From NCBI GenBank assembly GCA_024349765.1, contig AP026073.1, positions 6,448,001 through 6,512,000 of the forward strand: a stretch of DNA of 64,000 nt. Reading direction: 5' to 3'. The notes below the pieces were generated by a model, which saw nothing but the letters and a program-made list of their open reading frames with translations, had not been told where the DNA came from and ran no database searches. The position numbers and the translations under genes were made by a program. This DNA comes from Streptomyces nigrescens. Lineage in GTDB: Bacteria > Actinomycetota > Actinomycetes > Streptomycetales > Streptomycetaceae. This document shows, piece after piece, positions 9,625 through 17,001 of this stretch (position 1 is its first letter; every line of letters starts with the position of its first letter).

Positions 9625-9948
9625 ATGGCGTGGCTGCTGGTCGTGGTGGCGGGGCTGCTGGAGACCGGCTTCGCGGTCTGTCTGAAGCTCTCGCACGGTT
9701 TCACCCGCCTCCTGCCGACCATCGCCTTCGCCTCCTTCGCGCTCGCCAGCTTCGGACTGCTGACCCTGGCCCTGCGCAAGCTCGACGTGGGTCCGGCGTA
9801 CGCGGTGTGGACCGGCCTCGGCGCGGCCGGGACGGCGGTCTACGGCATGGTCTTCCTCGGTGACGTGGTCTCCACCTTGAAGATCGTCTCCATCACGCTG
9901 GTCATCGCGGGCATCATCGGCCTCCAGCTGTCGGGCGGCGCGCACTGA
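9625..9948 (+). CDS. SMR-family exporter, Gdx (guanidinium) subtype
   Basis: The product has 107 residues and four membrane segments, the full SMR length. The membrane-embedded glutamate is at position 13 (GLLETGF). The segment LKLSHGFTR near residue 21 resembles the signature of Gdx/SugE guanidinium exporters rather than EmrE. SMR proteins work as antiparallel dimers exchanging protons for substrate. GGAGG stands nine bases before the ATG and is part of the leader described at 9499-9624. The gene is convergent with the TetR gene. Guanidinium as substrate is inferred from the subtype. Confidence 0.9.
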   Translation: MAWLLVVVAGLLETGFAVCLKLSHGFTRLLPTIAFASFALASFGLLTLALRKLDVGPAYAVWTGLGAAGTAVYGMVFLGDVVSTLKIVSITLVIAGIIGLQLSGGAH

Positions 9949-9972
9949 CCCGGCGGCTCTTGTGACGGTGCG

Positions 9973-10647
9973 TCAGCCGCGGCCGGCGGCGGTCCGCGCG
10001 CCGTCCCCGGCCGGCCGCCCGAACGCCCCCCGTACGAGCCGCGACACCGCCTCGGCCTCCTGGTCCCGCCGCGCCCGCTGGGCCGGTACGCGTCCCGGCG
10101 GCGCCGCCTCCGGGGGAGCCGGCGCGGGCGGGGCCACCACACAGGACAGCGTCAGCCGGGCCGCGGTCTCGCAGGCGGTGCCCAGGGCGGGCAGTTCCTC
10201 CGCGGGCCAGTCGGGCTCCAGGGCCGCGACCGCCTGGGCGCAGAACCGGCCGACCAGCTCGGCGGGCGCCGGGCCGGCGGCCGGCGAAAGGGGCGGCAGC
10301 CGGTCGCCCCAGCAGCCCGTCAGAGCCGCCCTGACCAGGGGATTCGCCCGTGCGGTCCGGAGCGTCCAGGCGGCCGCGGCCACCACCCGGGCGGCCCCGT
10401 CACGGCGTGTCCGGGAGCTCCCGGTGCCGCCCCGGGCGAGCGCCCTGGCGACCCCGGCGAGGTAGTTGTCGGTCTCCCGGCGCACCAGGGCCCGGGCGAG
10501 CCCCTCCTTGCTGCCGAACTCGTTGTAGAGCGTCTGCCGGGACACCCCGGCCGCGGCCGCCACCTCGACCATCCGGATGTCCGACCAGGCCCGGGCGGTC
10601 AGCGCCGTGTAGGCGGCGTCCAGCAAGGAGTCACGCGCTGCGGGCAT
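9973..10647 (-). CDS. TetR-family transcriptional regulator
   Basis: The product has 224 residues. An N-terminal TetR helix-turn-helix lies at about 5-55 (VEVAAAAGVSRQTLYNEFGSKEGL). The C-terminal half is a ligand-binding region with no family I can name, ending in a Pro/Arg/Ala-rich tail. It lies tail to tail with the SMR gene and head to head with hisN, with a 230-base spacer. TetR regulators often control the divergent neighbour, but hisN is a biosynthetic gene and I see no convincing operator, so the target is unknown. Confidence 0.88.
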   Translation of the reverse strand: MPAARDSLLDAAYTALTARAWSDIRMVEVAAAAGVSRQTLYNEFGSKEGLARALVRRETDNYLAGVARALARGGTGSSRTRRDGAARVVAAAAWTLRTARANPLVRAALTGCWGDRLPPLSPAAGPAPAELVGRFCAQAVAALEPDWPAEELPALGTACETAARLTLSCVVAPPAPAPPEAAPPGRVPAQRARRDQEAEAVSRLVRGAFGRPAGDGARTAAGRG

Positions 10648-10878
10648 CCGTCGCCTCCCCGGCCGCCGGCCCAGGTGGCCGGTTTTCGCACAGAATTGAG
10701 GCGGTGTCAGAGGCTGTCAAGGGGTGTCGCGGCGTCCTCGCCGGCGCGCCCCGTGACCGGTGCGCCACCGGGGCCCGCGGGGGCGCGGCCGGGTCCGCAC
10801 CCGCCGGACGGAGGGCGACACACGCCCGCCGGGCATGGCCGTGTGGCCCGCAGGTATACCAATGGATACTGTTCGCAC

Positions 10879-11682
10879 ATGCCCGACTATCACGATGATC
10901 TTCGCCTCGGTCACGTCCTCGCCGACGCCGCGGACGCCGCCACCATGGAGCGCTTCAAGGCGCTCGACCTGAAGGTCGAGACCAAACCGGACATGACCCC
11001 GGTGAGCGAGGCCGACAAGGCCGCCGAGGAGCTCATCCGCGGCCAGCTCCAGCGGGCCCGGCCGCGCGACGCGGTGCTCGGCGAGGAGTTCGGCAGCGAG
11101 GGCGCCGGCCCGCGCCGCTGGATCATCGATCCGATCGACGGCACCAAGAACTACGTCCGCGGCGTGCCGGTCTGGGCGACGCTGATCGCGCTGATGGAGC
11201 GCGGCGAGGGCGGTGACCGCCCGGTGGTCGGCATCGTCTCCGCGCCGGCGCTGAACCGCCGCTGGTGGGCGGCGGAGGGCCTGGGGGCGTTCACCGGCCG
11301 CAGCCTGACCTCCGCGACCCGGCTGCAGGTGTCGAAGGTCGGCCGCATCCAGGACGCGTCGTTCGCGTACTCCTCGCTCACGGGGTGGGAGGAGCGCGGC
11401 AAGCTGTCCGGGTTCCTCGACCTGAGCCGGGACTGCTGGCGGACCCGGGCGTACGGCGACTTCTGGCCGTACATGCTGGTCGCCGAGGGTGCGGTGGACA
11501 TCTGCGCGGAGCCGGAGCTGTCGCTGTGGGACATGGCGGCCTGCGCGGTGGTGGTCAACGAGGCCGGCGGGCAGTTCACCGGGCTGGACGGCAAGCCGGG
11601 CCCGCACAGCGGCAATGCGGCGGCCTCCAACGGTCTGCTGCACGAGGACCTGCTGAGCTACCTCGGCGACGCCGCCCACTGA
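10879..11682 (+). CDS. hisN: Histidinol-phosphate phosphatase, IMPase family
   Basis: The product has 267 residues and belongs to the inositol-monophosphatase superfamily. The metal-binding motifs are present: GEEFG near 72, DPIDGTKN near 88 and WDMAAC near 218. The actinobacterial member in this setting is HisN, which dephosphorylates histidinol phosphate in histidine synthesis. I chose the ATG at 10879 (MPDYHDDLRLG). The frame is open upstream, but that stretch is Arg/Pro-rich and unlike the family. A -10-like TATACC lies about 25 bases before the start. Confidence 0.93.
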   Translation: MPDYHDDLRLGHVLADAADAATMERFKALDLKVETKPDMTPVSEADKAAEELIRGQLQRARPRDAVLGEEFGSEGAGPRRWIIDPIDGTKNYVRGVPVWATLIALMERGEGGDRPVVGIVSAPALNRRWWAAEGLGAFTGRSLTSATRLQVSKVGRIQDASFAYSSLTGWEERGKLSGFLDLSRDCWRTRAYGDFWPYMLVAEGAVDICAEPELSLWDMAACAVVVNEAGGQFTGLDGKPGPHSGNAAASNGLLHEDLLSYLGDAAH

Positions 11683-11833
11683 CCCGCCGGGAACGTCCGT
11701 TTTTCTGACGGCCTTTCCCCACCGCACACCGCGCTGACCTGTGACGCGGCGTCTCCAGGGGCGGGTGTTCGGACATCCGTCCAGCACTTGCCCCTTGTTA
11801 CCGCGCGCGACGGCATGTGAACATGAGAATCCC

Positions 11834-11849
11834 CAAGTTTGTGAACTTG
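11834..11849. promoter_or_regulatory. Perfect inverted repeat upstream of CBS gene
   Basis: CAAGTT-TGTG-AACTTG is a perfect six-base inverted repeat with a four-base spacer, in a locally AT-rich stretch 47 bases before the CBS gene. It could be an operator or a small leader hairpin. No regulator is assigned. Confidence 0.4.
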
Positions 11850-11895
11850 TGAATTCGTTCGCAAGGCGCATTCACCAAGGAGGTGGCTCCACTCC

Positions 11896-12303
11896 ATGCC
11901 CATGTACGTCAAGGACGCCATGAGCACGGTGGTCCTCACCATCGGGCCCGCTCACACCCTCCGCCAGGCGGCCCAGCTGATGGCGGCCCGCCGCATCGGC
12001 TCGGCCGTGGTCCTCGACAGCGACAACAGCGGCATCGGCATCCTGACCGAGCGCGACATCCTCAACTCCCTCGGCGCGGGCGAGAATCCCGACCGGGAAA
12101 CCGTGCAGGCCCACACCACCCCGGACGTGGTCTTCGCCGCTCCGGACTGGACCCTCGACGATGCCGCGGACGCCATGGTGCGCGGCGGCTTCCGCCATCT
12201 GATCGTGCTGAACGACCACGGACCGGTCGGCGTGGTCTCCGTCCGCGACATCATCCGCTGCTGGTCGACGGCCGGTGTACGGGTCGGCGCCGTCCCGGCC
12301 TGA
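11896..12303 (+). CDS. Two-CBS-domain protein
   Basis: The product has 135 residues and consists of two CBS domains, at about 8-62 (MSTVVLTIGPAHTLRQAAQLM, with GILTERDIL) and 72-127 (GVVSVRDIIRCW). Paired CBS domains form a Bateman module that binds adenine nucleotides. Stand-alone forms are common in Streptomyces, and their partners are mostly unknown. AAGGAGGT lies 11 bases before the ATG at 11896; an ATG two codons later is also possible. A strong terminator follows at 12356-12392. Confidence 0.92.
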   Translation: MPMYVKDAMSTVVLTIGPAHTLRQAAQLMAARRIGSAVVLDSDNSGIGILTERDILNSLGAGENPDRETVQAHTTPDVVFAAPDWTLDDAADAMVRGGFRHLIVLNDHGPVGVVSVRDIIRCWSTAGVRVGAVPA

Positions 12304-12355
12304 CCCCTCGTCAACCGTCCTCCGGTGAGGCGCCCGGCTCCTGGCGCCGGGCGCA

Positions 12356-12392
12356 CGAAGAGGCCGGAGCCCATTGGCGTCCGGCCTCTTCG
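12356..12392. terminator. Bidirectional hairpin between CBS gene and catalase
   Basis: A perfect 13-bp stem (CGAAGAGGCCGGA with its complement) encloses an 11-base loop between two convergent genes. The symmetry suits termination from both sides; there is no long T tract. Confidence 0.8.
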
Positions 12393-12441
12393 GCTGTTAC
12401 GGCAAGCGGCCGCCGAGCGGCCCCGAGGGGCCGTTCGGTGA

Positions 12442-13905
12442 TCAGCCGCGCAGGGCCTGGACCGCGGCCTCCAGCCGCTTGCCGTAGTCCGCGTCCGCGT
12501 TGCGGAAGTTCTCGATCGCCCGCTGGGCGATGTCGTCGCGGGAGACCTTGGCGAGGAAGCCCGCCAGGTTGTCGATCAGGCGCCCCTTCTCGTCCTCCGA
12601 CATCAGGCGGTAGAGGTTGCCGGCCTGGACGAAGTCGTTGTCCTCGGCATGCGAGGGCGCGGCCTGCTCACCCGTGGACCCGGCGACCGGAGCCGGCTGC
12701 CACAGCGGCAGACCGGTCTGGGCGGGACCGCCGAAGCTGTTGGGCTCGTAGTTCTTCTGCCGGCCGTGGCGGCCGTCGTAGAGCACGCCGTCCCGGCCGT
12801 GGCTGCGCGCCTCGGTGGCGTGCGGGCGGTTGACCGGCAGGTGGTCGGCGTTGATGCCGACGCGGTAGCGGTGCGCGTCGCCGTACGCGAAGAGCCGGCC
12901 CTGGAGCATCTTGTCGGGGGACGGGCCGATGCCCGGCACGAAGTGGTGCGGGGAGAAGATCGACTGCTCGACCTCGGCGAAGATGTTCTCCGGGTTGCGG
13001 TTGAGCTCCAGCTTGCCGATCTCGATGACCGGGTAGTCCGCGTGCGGCCACACCTTGGTCAGGTCGAACGGGTTGAAGCGGTAGTTCGCGGCCTCGGCGG
13101 CGGGCATGATCTGCACGCCGACGGTCCAGGTCGGGAACTCCCCGCGCTCGATCGACTCGCGCAGGTCGCGCTGGTGGCTGTCCGGGTCCTCACCGGCGAG
13201 CTTGTTGGCCTCGTCCTGGGTGAGGTTCTTGATGCCCTGGTCGGTCTTGAAGTGGTACTTGACCCAGAAGACCTCACCGGCGGCGTTGTTCCACTGGAAG
13301 GTGTGCGAGCCGAAGCCGTCCATGTGGCGGTACGAGGCCGGGATGCCGCGGTCGCCGAACAGCCAGGTCACCTGGTGGGTGGACTCCGGGCTCAGACCCC
13401 AGAAGTCCCAGACGTTGTCCGCCTCCTGCGAGCCGGTGTACGGGTCGCGCTTCTGGGTGTGGATGAAGTCGGGGAACTTGATGGCGTCCTTGATGAAGAA
13501 GACCGGGGTGTTGTTCCCGACTAGGTCGTAATTCCCCTCCTCCGTGTAGAACTTCAGCGCGAAGCCACGGGGGTCACGCACCGCGTCGGCCGCGCCGAGG
13601 TTGCCCGCGACGGTGGAGAACCGCAGGAAGACCTCGGTCTGCTTGCCGATCTCGGAGAGGAACGCGGCGCGCGTGTACTTGGTCGCGTCGGCGGTGACCG
13701 TGAACGTGCCGTACGCGCCGGCGCCGCGGGCGTGCACGATGCGCTCCGGGATGCGCTCGCGGTTGAAGTGCGCGAGCTTCTCGATCAGGAGCTGGTCCTG
13801 GATCAGGCCGGGGCCGCCGATGCCCGCCGTCTCGCTGTTCTGGTTGTCCGCGACCGGAGCGCCGGCCTCCGTGGTCAGCGGTCCGGTGGTGCTCTCTACC
13901 GACAC
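12442..13905 (-). CDS. Monofunctional heme catalase
   Basis: The product has 487 residues and is a small-subunit (clade 3) catalase that breaks down hydrogen peroxide. The distal histidine motif is [12 protein letters not shown] near residue 57, the conserved Asn region is GNNTPVFF near 128, and the heme-tyrosine motif [14 protein letters not shown] is near 340. The GTG at 13905 follows AGGAGG with good spacing. The promoter at 13957-13984 carries a palindromic Fur-family-type operator between -35 and -10, and the divergent gene encodes the likely repressor. It resembles S. coelicolor CatA under CatR; the exact orthology is inferred. Confidence 0.96.
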   Translation of the reverse strand: MSVESTTGPLTTEAGAPVADNQNSETAGIGGPGLIQDQLLIEKLAHFNRERIPERIVHARGAGAYGTFTVTADATKYTRAAFLSEIGKQTEVFLRFSTVAGNLGAADAVRDPRGFALKFYTEEGNYDLVGNNTPVFFIKDAIKFPDFIHTQKRDPYTGSQEADNVWDFWGLSPESTHQVTWLFGDRGIPASYRHMDGFGSHTFQWNNAAGEVFWVKYHFKTDQGIKNLTQDEANKLAGEDPDSHQRDLRESIERGEFPTWTVGVQIMPAAEAANYRFNPFDLTKVWPHADYPVIEIGKLELNRNPENIFAEVEQSIFSPHHFVPGIGPSPDKMLQGRLFAYGDAHRYRVGINADHLPVNRPHATEARSHGRDGVLYDGRHGRQKNYEPNSFGGPAQTGLPLWQPAPVAGSTGEQAAPSHAEDNDFVQAGNLYRLMSEDEKGRLIDNLAGFLAKVSRDDIAQRAIENFRNADADYGKRLEAAVQALRG

Positions 13906-13956
13906 GTGCGCCTCCTGAAACGTCTCTACACCTGCCCTGGGCTTGCGCCGTACCCG

Positions 13957-13984
13957 ATCCTACATTGGACAATGTCTAAGTCAA
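13957..13984 (-). promoter_or_regulatory. Catalase promoter with palindromic operator
   Basis: On the minus strand TTGACT (13979-13984) and TAGGAT (13957-13962) are separated by 16 bases. The spacer contains the perfect palindrome ACATTG-TC-CAATGT (13962-13975). A protein bound there would block polymerase. A PerR/CatR-type Fur protein is the obvious candidate. Confidence 0.75.
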
Positions 13985-14064
13985 GAAGGATCCGAAACTC
14001 ATACCCGATCCGGCGATGGACGGCCGCTGGTACCCTTGCACTATCTGACTGATAGGTGATTGGC

Positions 14065-14487
14065 ATGAGTGACCTGCTGGAACGACTCCGGGGACGCGGC
14101 TGGCGGCTGACCGCGCAGCGACGCGTCGTCGCCGAGGTCCTCGACGGGGACCACGTCCACTACACCGCCGACGAGGTGCACGCCCTGGCGGCCGGCCGGC
14201 TTCCCGAGATCTCCCGCGCCACGGTGTACAACACCCTGGGTGAGCTGGTCTCGCTCGGCGAGGTCATCGAGGTGAGCACGGACGGCCGGGCCAAGCGCTA
14301 CGACCCGAACGCCCACCACGACCACCAGCACCTGGTCTGTTCGCAGTGCGGCACGATCCGTGACGTGCACCTCCACGGCGACCCGCTCACCGCCCTCCCC
14401 GAGCCGGAGCGGTACGGCTTCCAGGTCTCCGAGGTCACCGTGACGTACCGGGGCATCTGCCCCAACTGCCGCAGCACCTCGTCCTGA
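14065..14487 (+). CDS. Fur-family peroxide-type regulator (CatR/PerR-like)
   Basis: The product has 140 residues. A winged helix lies at about 1-80 (LTAQRRVVAEVL, then ISRATVYNTLGELVSLG). A histidine-rich metal site HHDHQH is near 92, and two CxxC zinc pairs are CSQC near 100 and CPNC near 135. The divergent placement from catalase and the palindrome between them point to peroxide-sensing repression, as for CatR in S. coelicolor. I chose the ATG at 14065 because AGGTGAT precedes it; a GTG three codons upstream is possible. A hairpin at 14545-14580 ends the transcript. Confidence 0.92.
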   Translation: MSDLLERLRGRGWRLTAQRRVVAEVLDGDHVHYTADEVHALAAGRLPEISRATVYNTLGELVSLGEVIEVSTDGRAKRYDPNAHHDHQHLVCSQCGTIRDVHLHGDPLTALPEPERYGFQVSEVTVTYRGICPNCRSTSS

Positions 14488-14544
14488 CGCGCCGGGCGGC
14501 CGCCGGCCCTGCCGGTGGCCGCCCGCCGGACGGACGCACAGACG

Positions 14545-14580
14545 ACGAAGGCCCGGATTCCTGGGAATCCGGGCCTTCGT
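14545..14580. terminator. Terminator shared by Fur gene and initiator tRNA
   Basis: A perfect 16-bp stem (14545-14560 with 14565-14580) has the tetraloop CTGG. It stands 7 bases past the tRNA 3' end on the minus strand and about 60 past the Fur gene stop on the plus strand. Confidence 0.85.
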
Positions 14581-14587
14581 CCTTCAG

Positions 14588-14661
14588 TAGCGGGGACAGG
14601 ATTTGAACCTGCGACCTCTGGGTTATGAGCCCAGCGAGCTACCGAGCTGCTCCACCCCGCG
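14588..14661 (-). tRNA. Initiator tRNA-Met (CAU), copy 1
   Basis: The 74-base gene folds as a cloverleaf with anticodon CAT. The initiator marks are three consecutive G-C pairs in the anticodon stem (GGG-CTCATAA-CCC) and an unpaired 1-72 position (C opposite T). CCA is not encoded. The sequence is identical to the copy at 16806-16879, including flanking bases. Confidence 0.95.
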
Positions 14662-14747
14662 TCGTTGTGCCCTCACTCTAACCCCCGCCGGACGACCGGT
14701 GCAAATTCCTTTCACCAGGCCGTCCGCACCGGTCCACCGCACCGTCG

Positions 14748-16598
14748 CTACGCCGTCAGCTCGTCCTGGAGCGCCGTACGCAGCCGGGCCGCCCGCTCGG
14801 CGACCTCCGGCGGGCCCATCTCGACGGCGTGCGCGCACCAGCGCTGCGCCTCGGCGAGGGCGCCGCGGCGGGCCGCGAGCAGCGCCAGCCGCAGCGCGGC
14901 CCGGCCGTGCCCGGCCTCGGCGGCCCGCTGCCACCACAGGGCCGCCTCGGGCAGGCTCCCCTCACGGGCCAGCAGCAGCCCGAGGTTGAAGGCGCCGTTC
15001 CGGCTGCCCGCCTCGGCCGCCGTGCGGTACCAGTCGGCGGCCTCGACGACGTCCCCCCGGGCCGCCGCGAACATGCCAACCCGGACCTGGGCGCGGCGGT
15101 GCCCCTGCCGGGCCGCCCGCTCGTACCACTGCGTGCTCTCGTCCTCCGCCGTACGGTCGCCGTCCGCCTGCCCCGTACCGGCCGCCGAGGCCTGGCGGTC
15201 GAGCAGGTCGGCGAGCCGGAAGGCCGCCTCGGCACTGCCGCCGCCGGCCGCGCAGCGCAGATTGCGCTCGGCGTCCGGCAGCCGGCCCTCGCGCAGCTGC
15301 ACGATGGCGACCTGGAGCGCCGCGTCGGTGTGCCCGGCCGCGGCCGCCCGCTCGTACCAGGTGTGCGCGGTCCGGTCGTCGCCGCGACTCGCGTAGAGGA
15401 TGCCGAGGTTGAACGCGGCGTCCACGCTGCCCGCCTCGGCCGCCTTGGAGAACCACGGCTCGGCCCCCGAGGCGTCGCCGCGCTGCAGCAGCAGGATCGC
15501 CAGCGCGTTGGCGGCCTCGCGGTGCCCGGCGTACGCGGCCCGGCGGTACCACTGCTCGCCGCGGCCCGGACGGCCCTGCTCGGCGCAGAGCAGCCCGATG
15601 TTGTAGGCGCCGTTGACGTCCCCGGCGTCCAGGGCGGCGCGGTACCAGCGCTCGGCGGTCTGCAGTTCGCCCCGGTCGGCGTGGAGCGCGCCCAGCGCGT
15701 TGGCGGCGTTGCCGTCGCCGTCCTGGGCGGCCCGCCGCCACCACTCCGCGGCGCTCTCCTCGTCACCGGCGTCGCGCAGCAGGTAGCCCAGCGCGCAGGC
15801 GGCGCGCGCCTCGCCGTCCTTGGCGGCGGAGAGGTACCAGCGGCCCGCCTCCTGGATGTCGCCGCGGTCCTCCAGGAGCGCGCCGAGCTGCAGCGCGGCC
15901 CTGCGGTGGCCGCGGGCGGCGGCCTGGCGGTACCACTGCTCGGCCTCCTCCTGCTGGGTCAGCTCGCCGTACGCGGGCACCGCCCGGCGGTCGGCGTCGC
16001 GGCCGTCCTCGATGAGCCGGGCGAGGCGGTACGCGGCCTCGCGGTGACCGCGCTCGGCGGCCGCCCGGAACCAGCGCTCGGCGCCGTCGTCACCGCGGTG
16101 TTCGAGCAGATCGGCGAGGGCGTAGGCGCCCAGGCAGTGGCCGGACTCGGCGGACTGGCGCAGCCAGTACTCGGCGGCCGGTTCGTCGCCGCGCTCGCGG
16201 TAGTGGCGGCCGAGGGCGTGCGCGGCGGCGGCGGAACCGGCGACGGCGGCGATCCGCCACCAGCCGGCCGCCTCGTCGCCGTAGCCGCGCTGGTGGAGCA
16301 GGACGCCGAGGTTGTTGGCCGCGGCGCGGTCGCCGGTGGCGGCCGCGGACCGCAGATGCGGCTCGGCGCCGTCGAGGTCACCGCGGCGCAGCAGCATCGC
16401 GCCCAGGGCGCTCATCGCGGACGGGTCGCCCGCCTCGGCGGCCCGGCGGTGGCCGGACTCGGTCACGGCATCGGACGCCTCGGCGGCCTCCGCGGCCTCC
16501 ATCGCGTCGATCTGCAGCTCGGATTCGCGCCCGTCGTCGGGCGCTGGTACAAACCGGTCCGTCTCCAACAACCTTGCCTTGTCCCCCATAAGACCCAT
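14748..16598 (-). CDS. Sel1-like/TPR repeat protein
   Basis: The product has 616 residues and is almost wholly tandem Sel1-like repeats of 34-37 residues, about 14 of them, each with an A-x-x-x-LG-x-LL-x-x-RGD and A-x-x-W(Y/W)RxAAxxG pattern. The first 45 residues are acidic and Ala-rich. Such solenoids are scaffolds for protein contacts; there is no signal peptide, so it is probably cytosolic. Its partner is unknown. The gene is flanked by two identical initiator tRNA genes in the same orientation. An alternative ATG three codons in (MGDKAR) cannot be excluded. Confidence 0.9.
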   Translation of the reverse strand: MGLMGDKARLLETDRFVPAPDDGRESELQIDAMEAAEAAEASDAVTESGHRRAAEAGDPSAMSALGAMLLRRGDLDGAEPHLRSAAATGDRAAANNLGVLLHQRGYGDEAAGWWRIAAVAGSAAAAHALGRHYRERGDEPAAEYWLRQSAESGHCLGAYALADLLEHRGDDGAERWFRAAAERGHREAAYRLARLIEDGRDADRRAVPAYGELTQQEEAEQWYRQAAARGHRRAALQLGALLEDRGDIQEAGRWYLSAAKDGEARAACALGYLLRDAGDEESAAEWWRRAAQDGDGNAANALGALHADRGELQTAERWYRAALDAGDVNGAYNIGLLCAEQGRPGRGEQWYRRAAYAGHREAANALAILLLQRGDASGAEPWFSKAAEAGSVDAAFNLGILYASRGDDRTAHTWYERAAAAGHTDAALQVAIVQLREGRLPDAERNLRCAAGGGSAEAAFRLADLLDRQASAAGTGQADGDRTAEDESTQWYERAARQGHRRAQVRVGMFAAARGDVVEAADWYRTAAEAGSRNGAFNLGLLLAREGSLPEAALWWQRAAEAGHGRAALRLALLAARRGALAEAQRWCAHAVEMGPPEVAERAARLRTALQDELTA

Positions 16599-16763
16599 CG
16601 TCGCATCACCCGTAACCCGCGTACACCTGGTATACCGCAGCCAGTGAGGTCACTTCAGCGGTTTGTCGACTTCCCGACACGACGACATGTCAAACTCAAG
16701 CACACAGGTTCCCTACACGAGGCGCGCGACCCGGCTTTCTTCCGGATCGGCGTGAACACATGA

Positions 16764-16797
16764 CGAAGGCCCGGATCCTTGAGGATCCAGGCCTTCG
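16764..16797 (-). terminator. Terminator of second initiator tRNA
   Basis: The stem runs CGAAGGCC-C-GGATCC with loop TTGA and return GGATCC-A-GGCCTTCG, with one mismatch. It sits nine bases past the tRNA 3' end, at a position equivalent to the hairpin at 14545-14580. Confidence 0.8.
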
Positions 16798-16805
16798 ACC
16801 TTCAG

Positions 16806-16879
16806 TAGCGGGGACAGGATTTGAACCTGCGACCTCTGGGTTATGAGCCCAGCGAGCTACCGAGCTGCTCCACCCCGCG
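16806..16879 (-). tRNA. Initiator tRNA-Met (CAU), copy 2
   Basis: This copy is identical to 14588-14661 over all 74 bases. The identity continues about 13 bases upstream on the minus strand (GTCGTTGTGCCCTC on the plus strand) and a few bases downstream, so the duplication is recent or maintained by conversion. Confidence 0.95.
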
Positions 16880-17001
16880 TCGTTGTGCCCTCAATCTACC
16901 ACGGTCCCGCGGGGCCGCCGCGCGGCCCCCGGAAGCGGCGCGGCCCCGCCGGCAGCCGGTGCGTACCGGCTGCCGGCGGGGCCCTGTGCGCCGCCGGGAG
17001 G

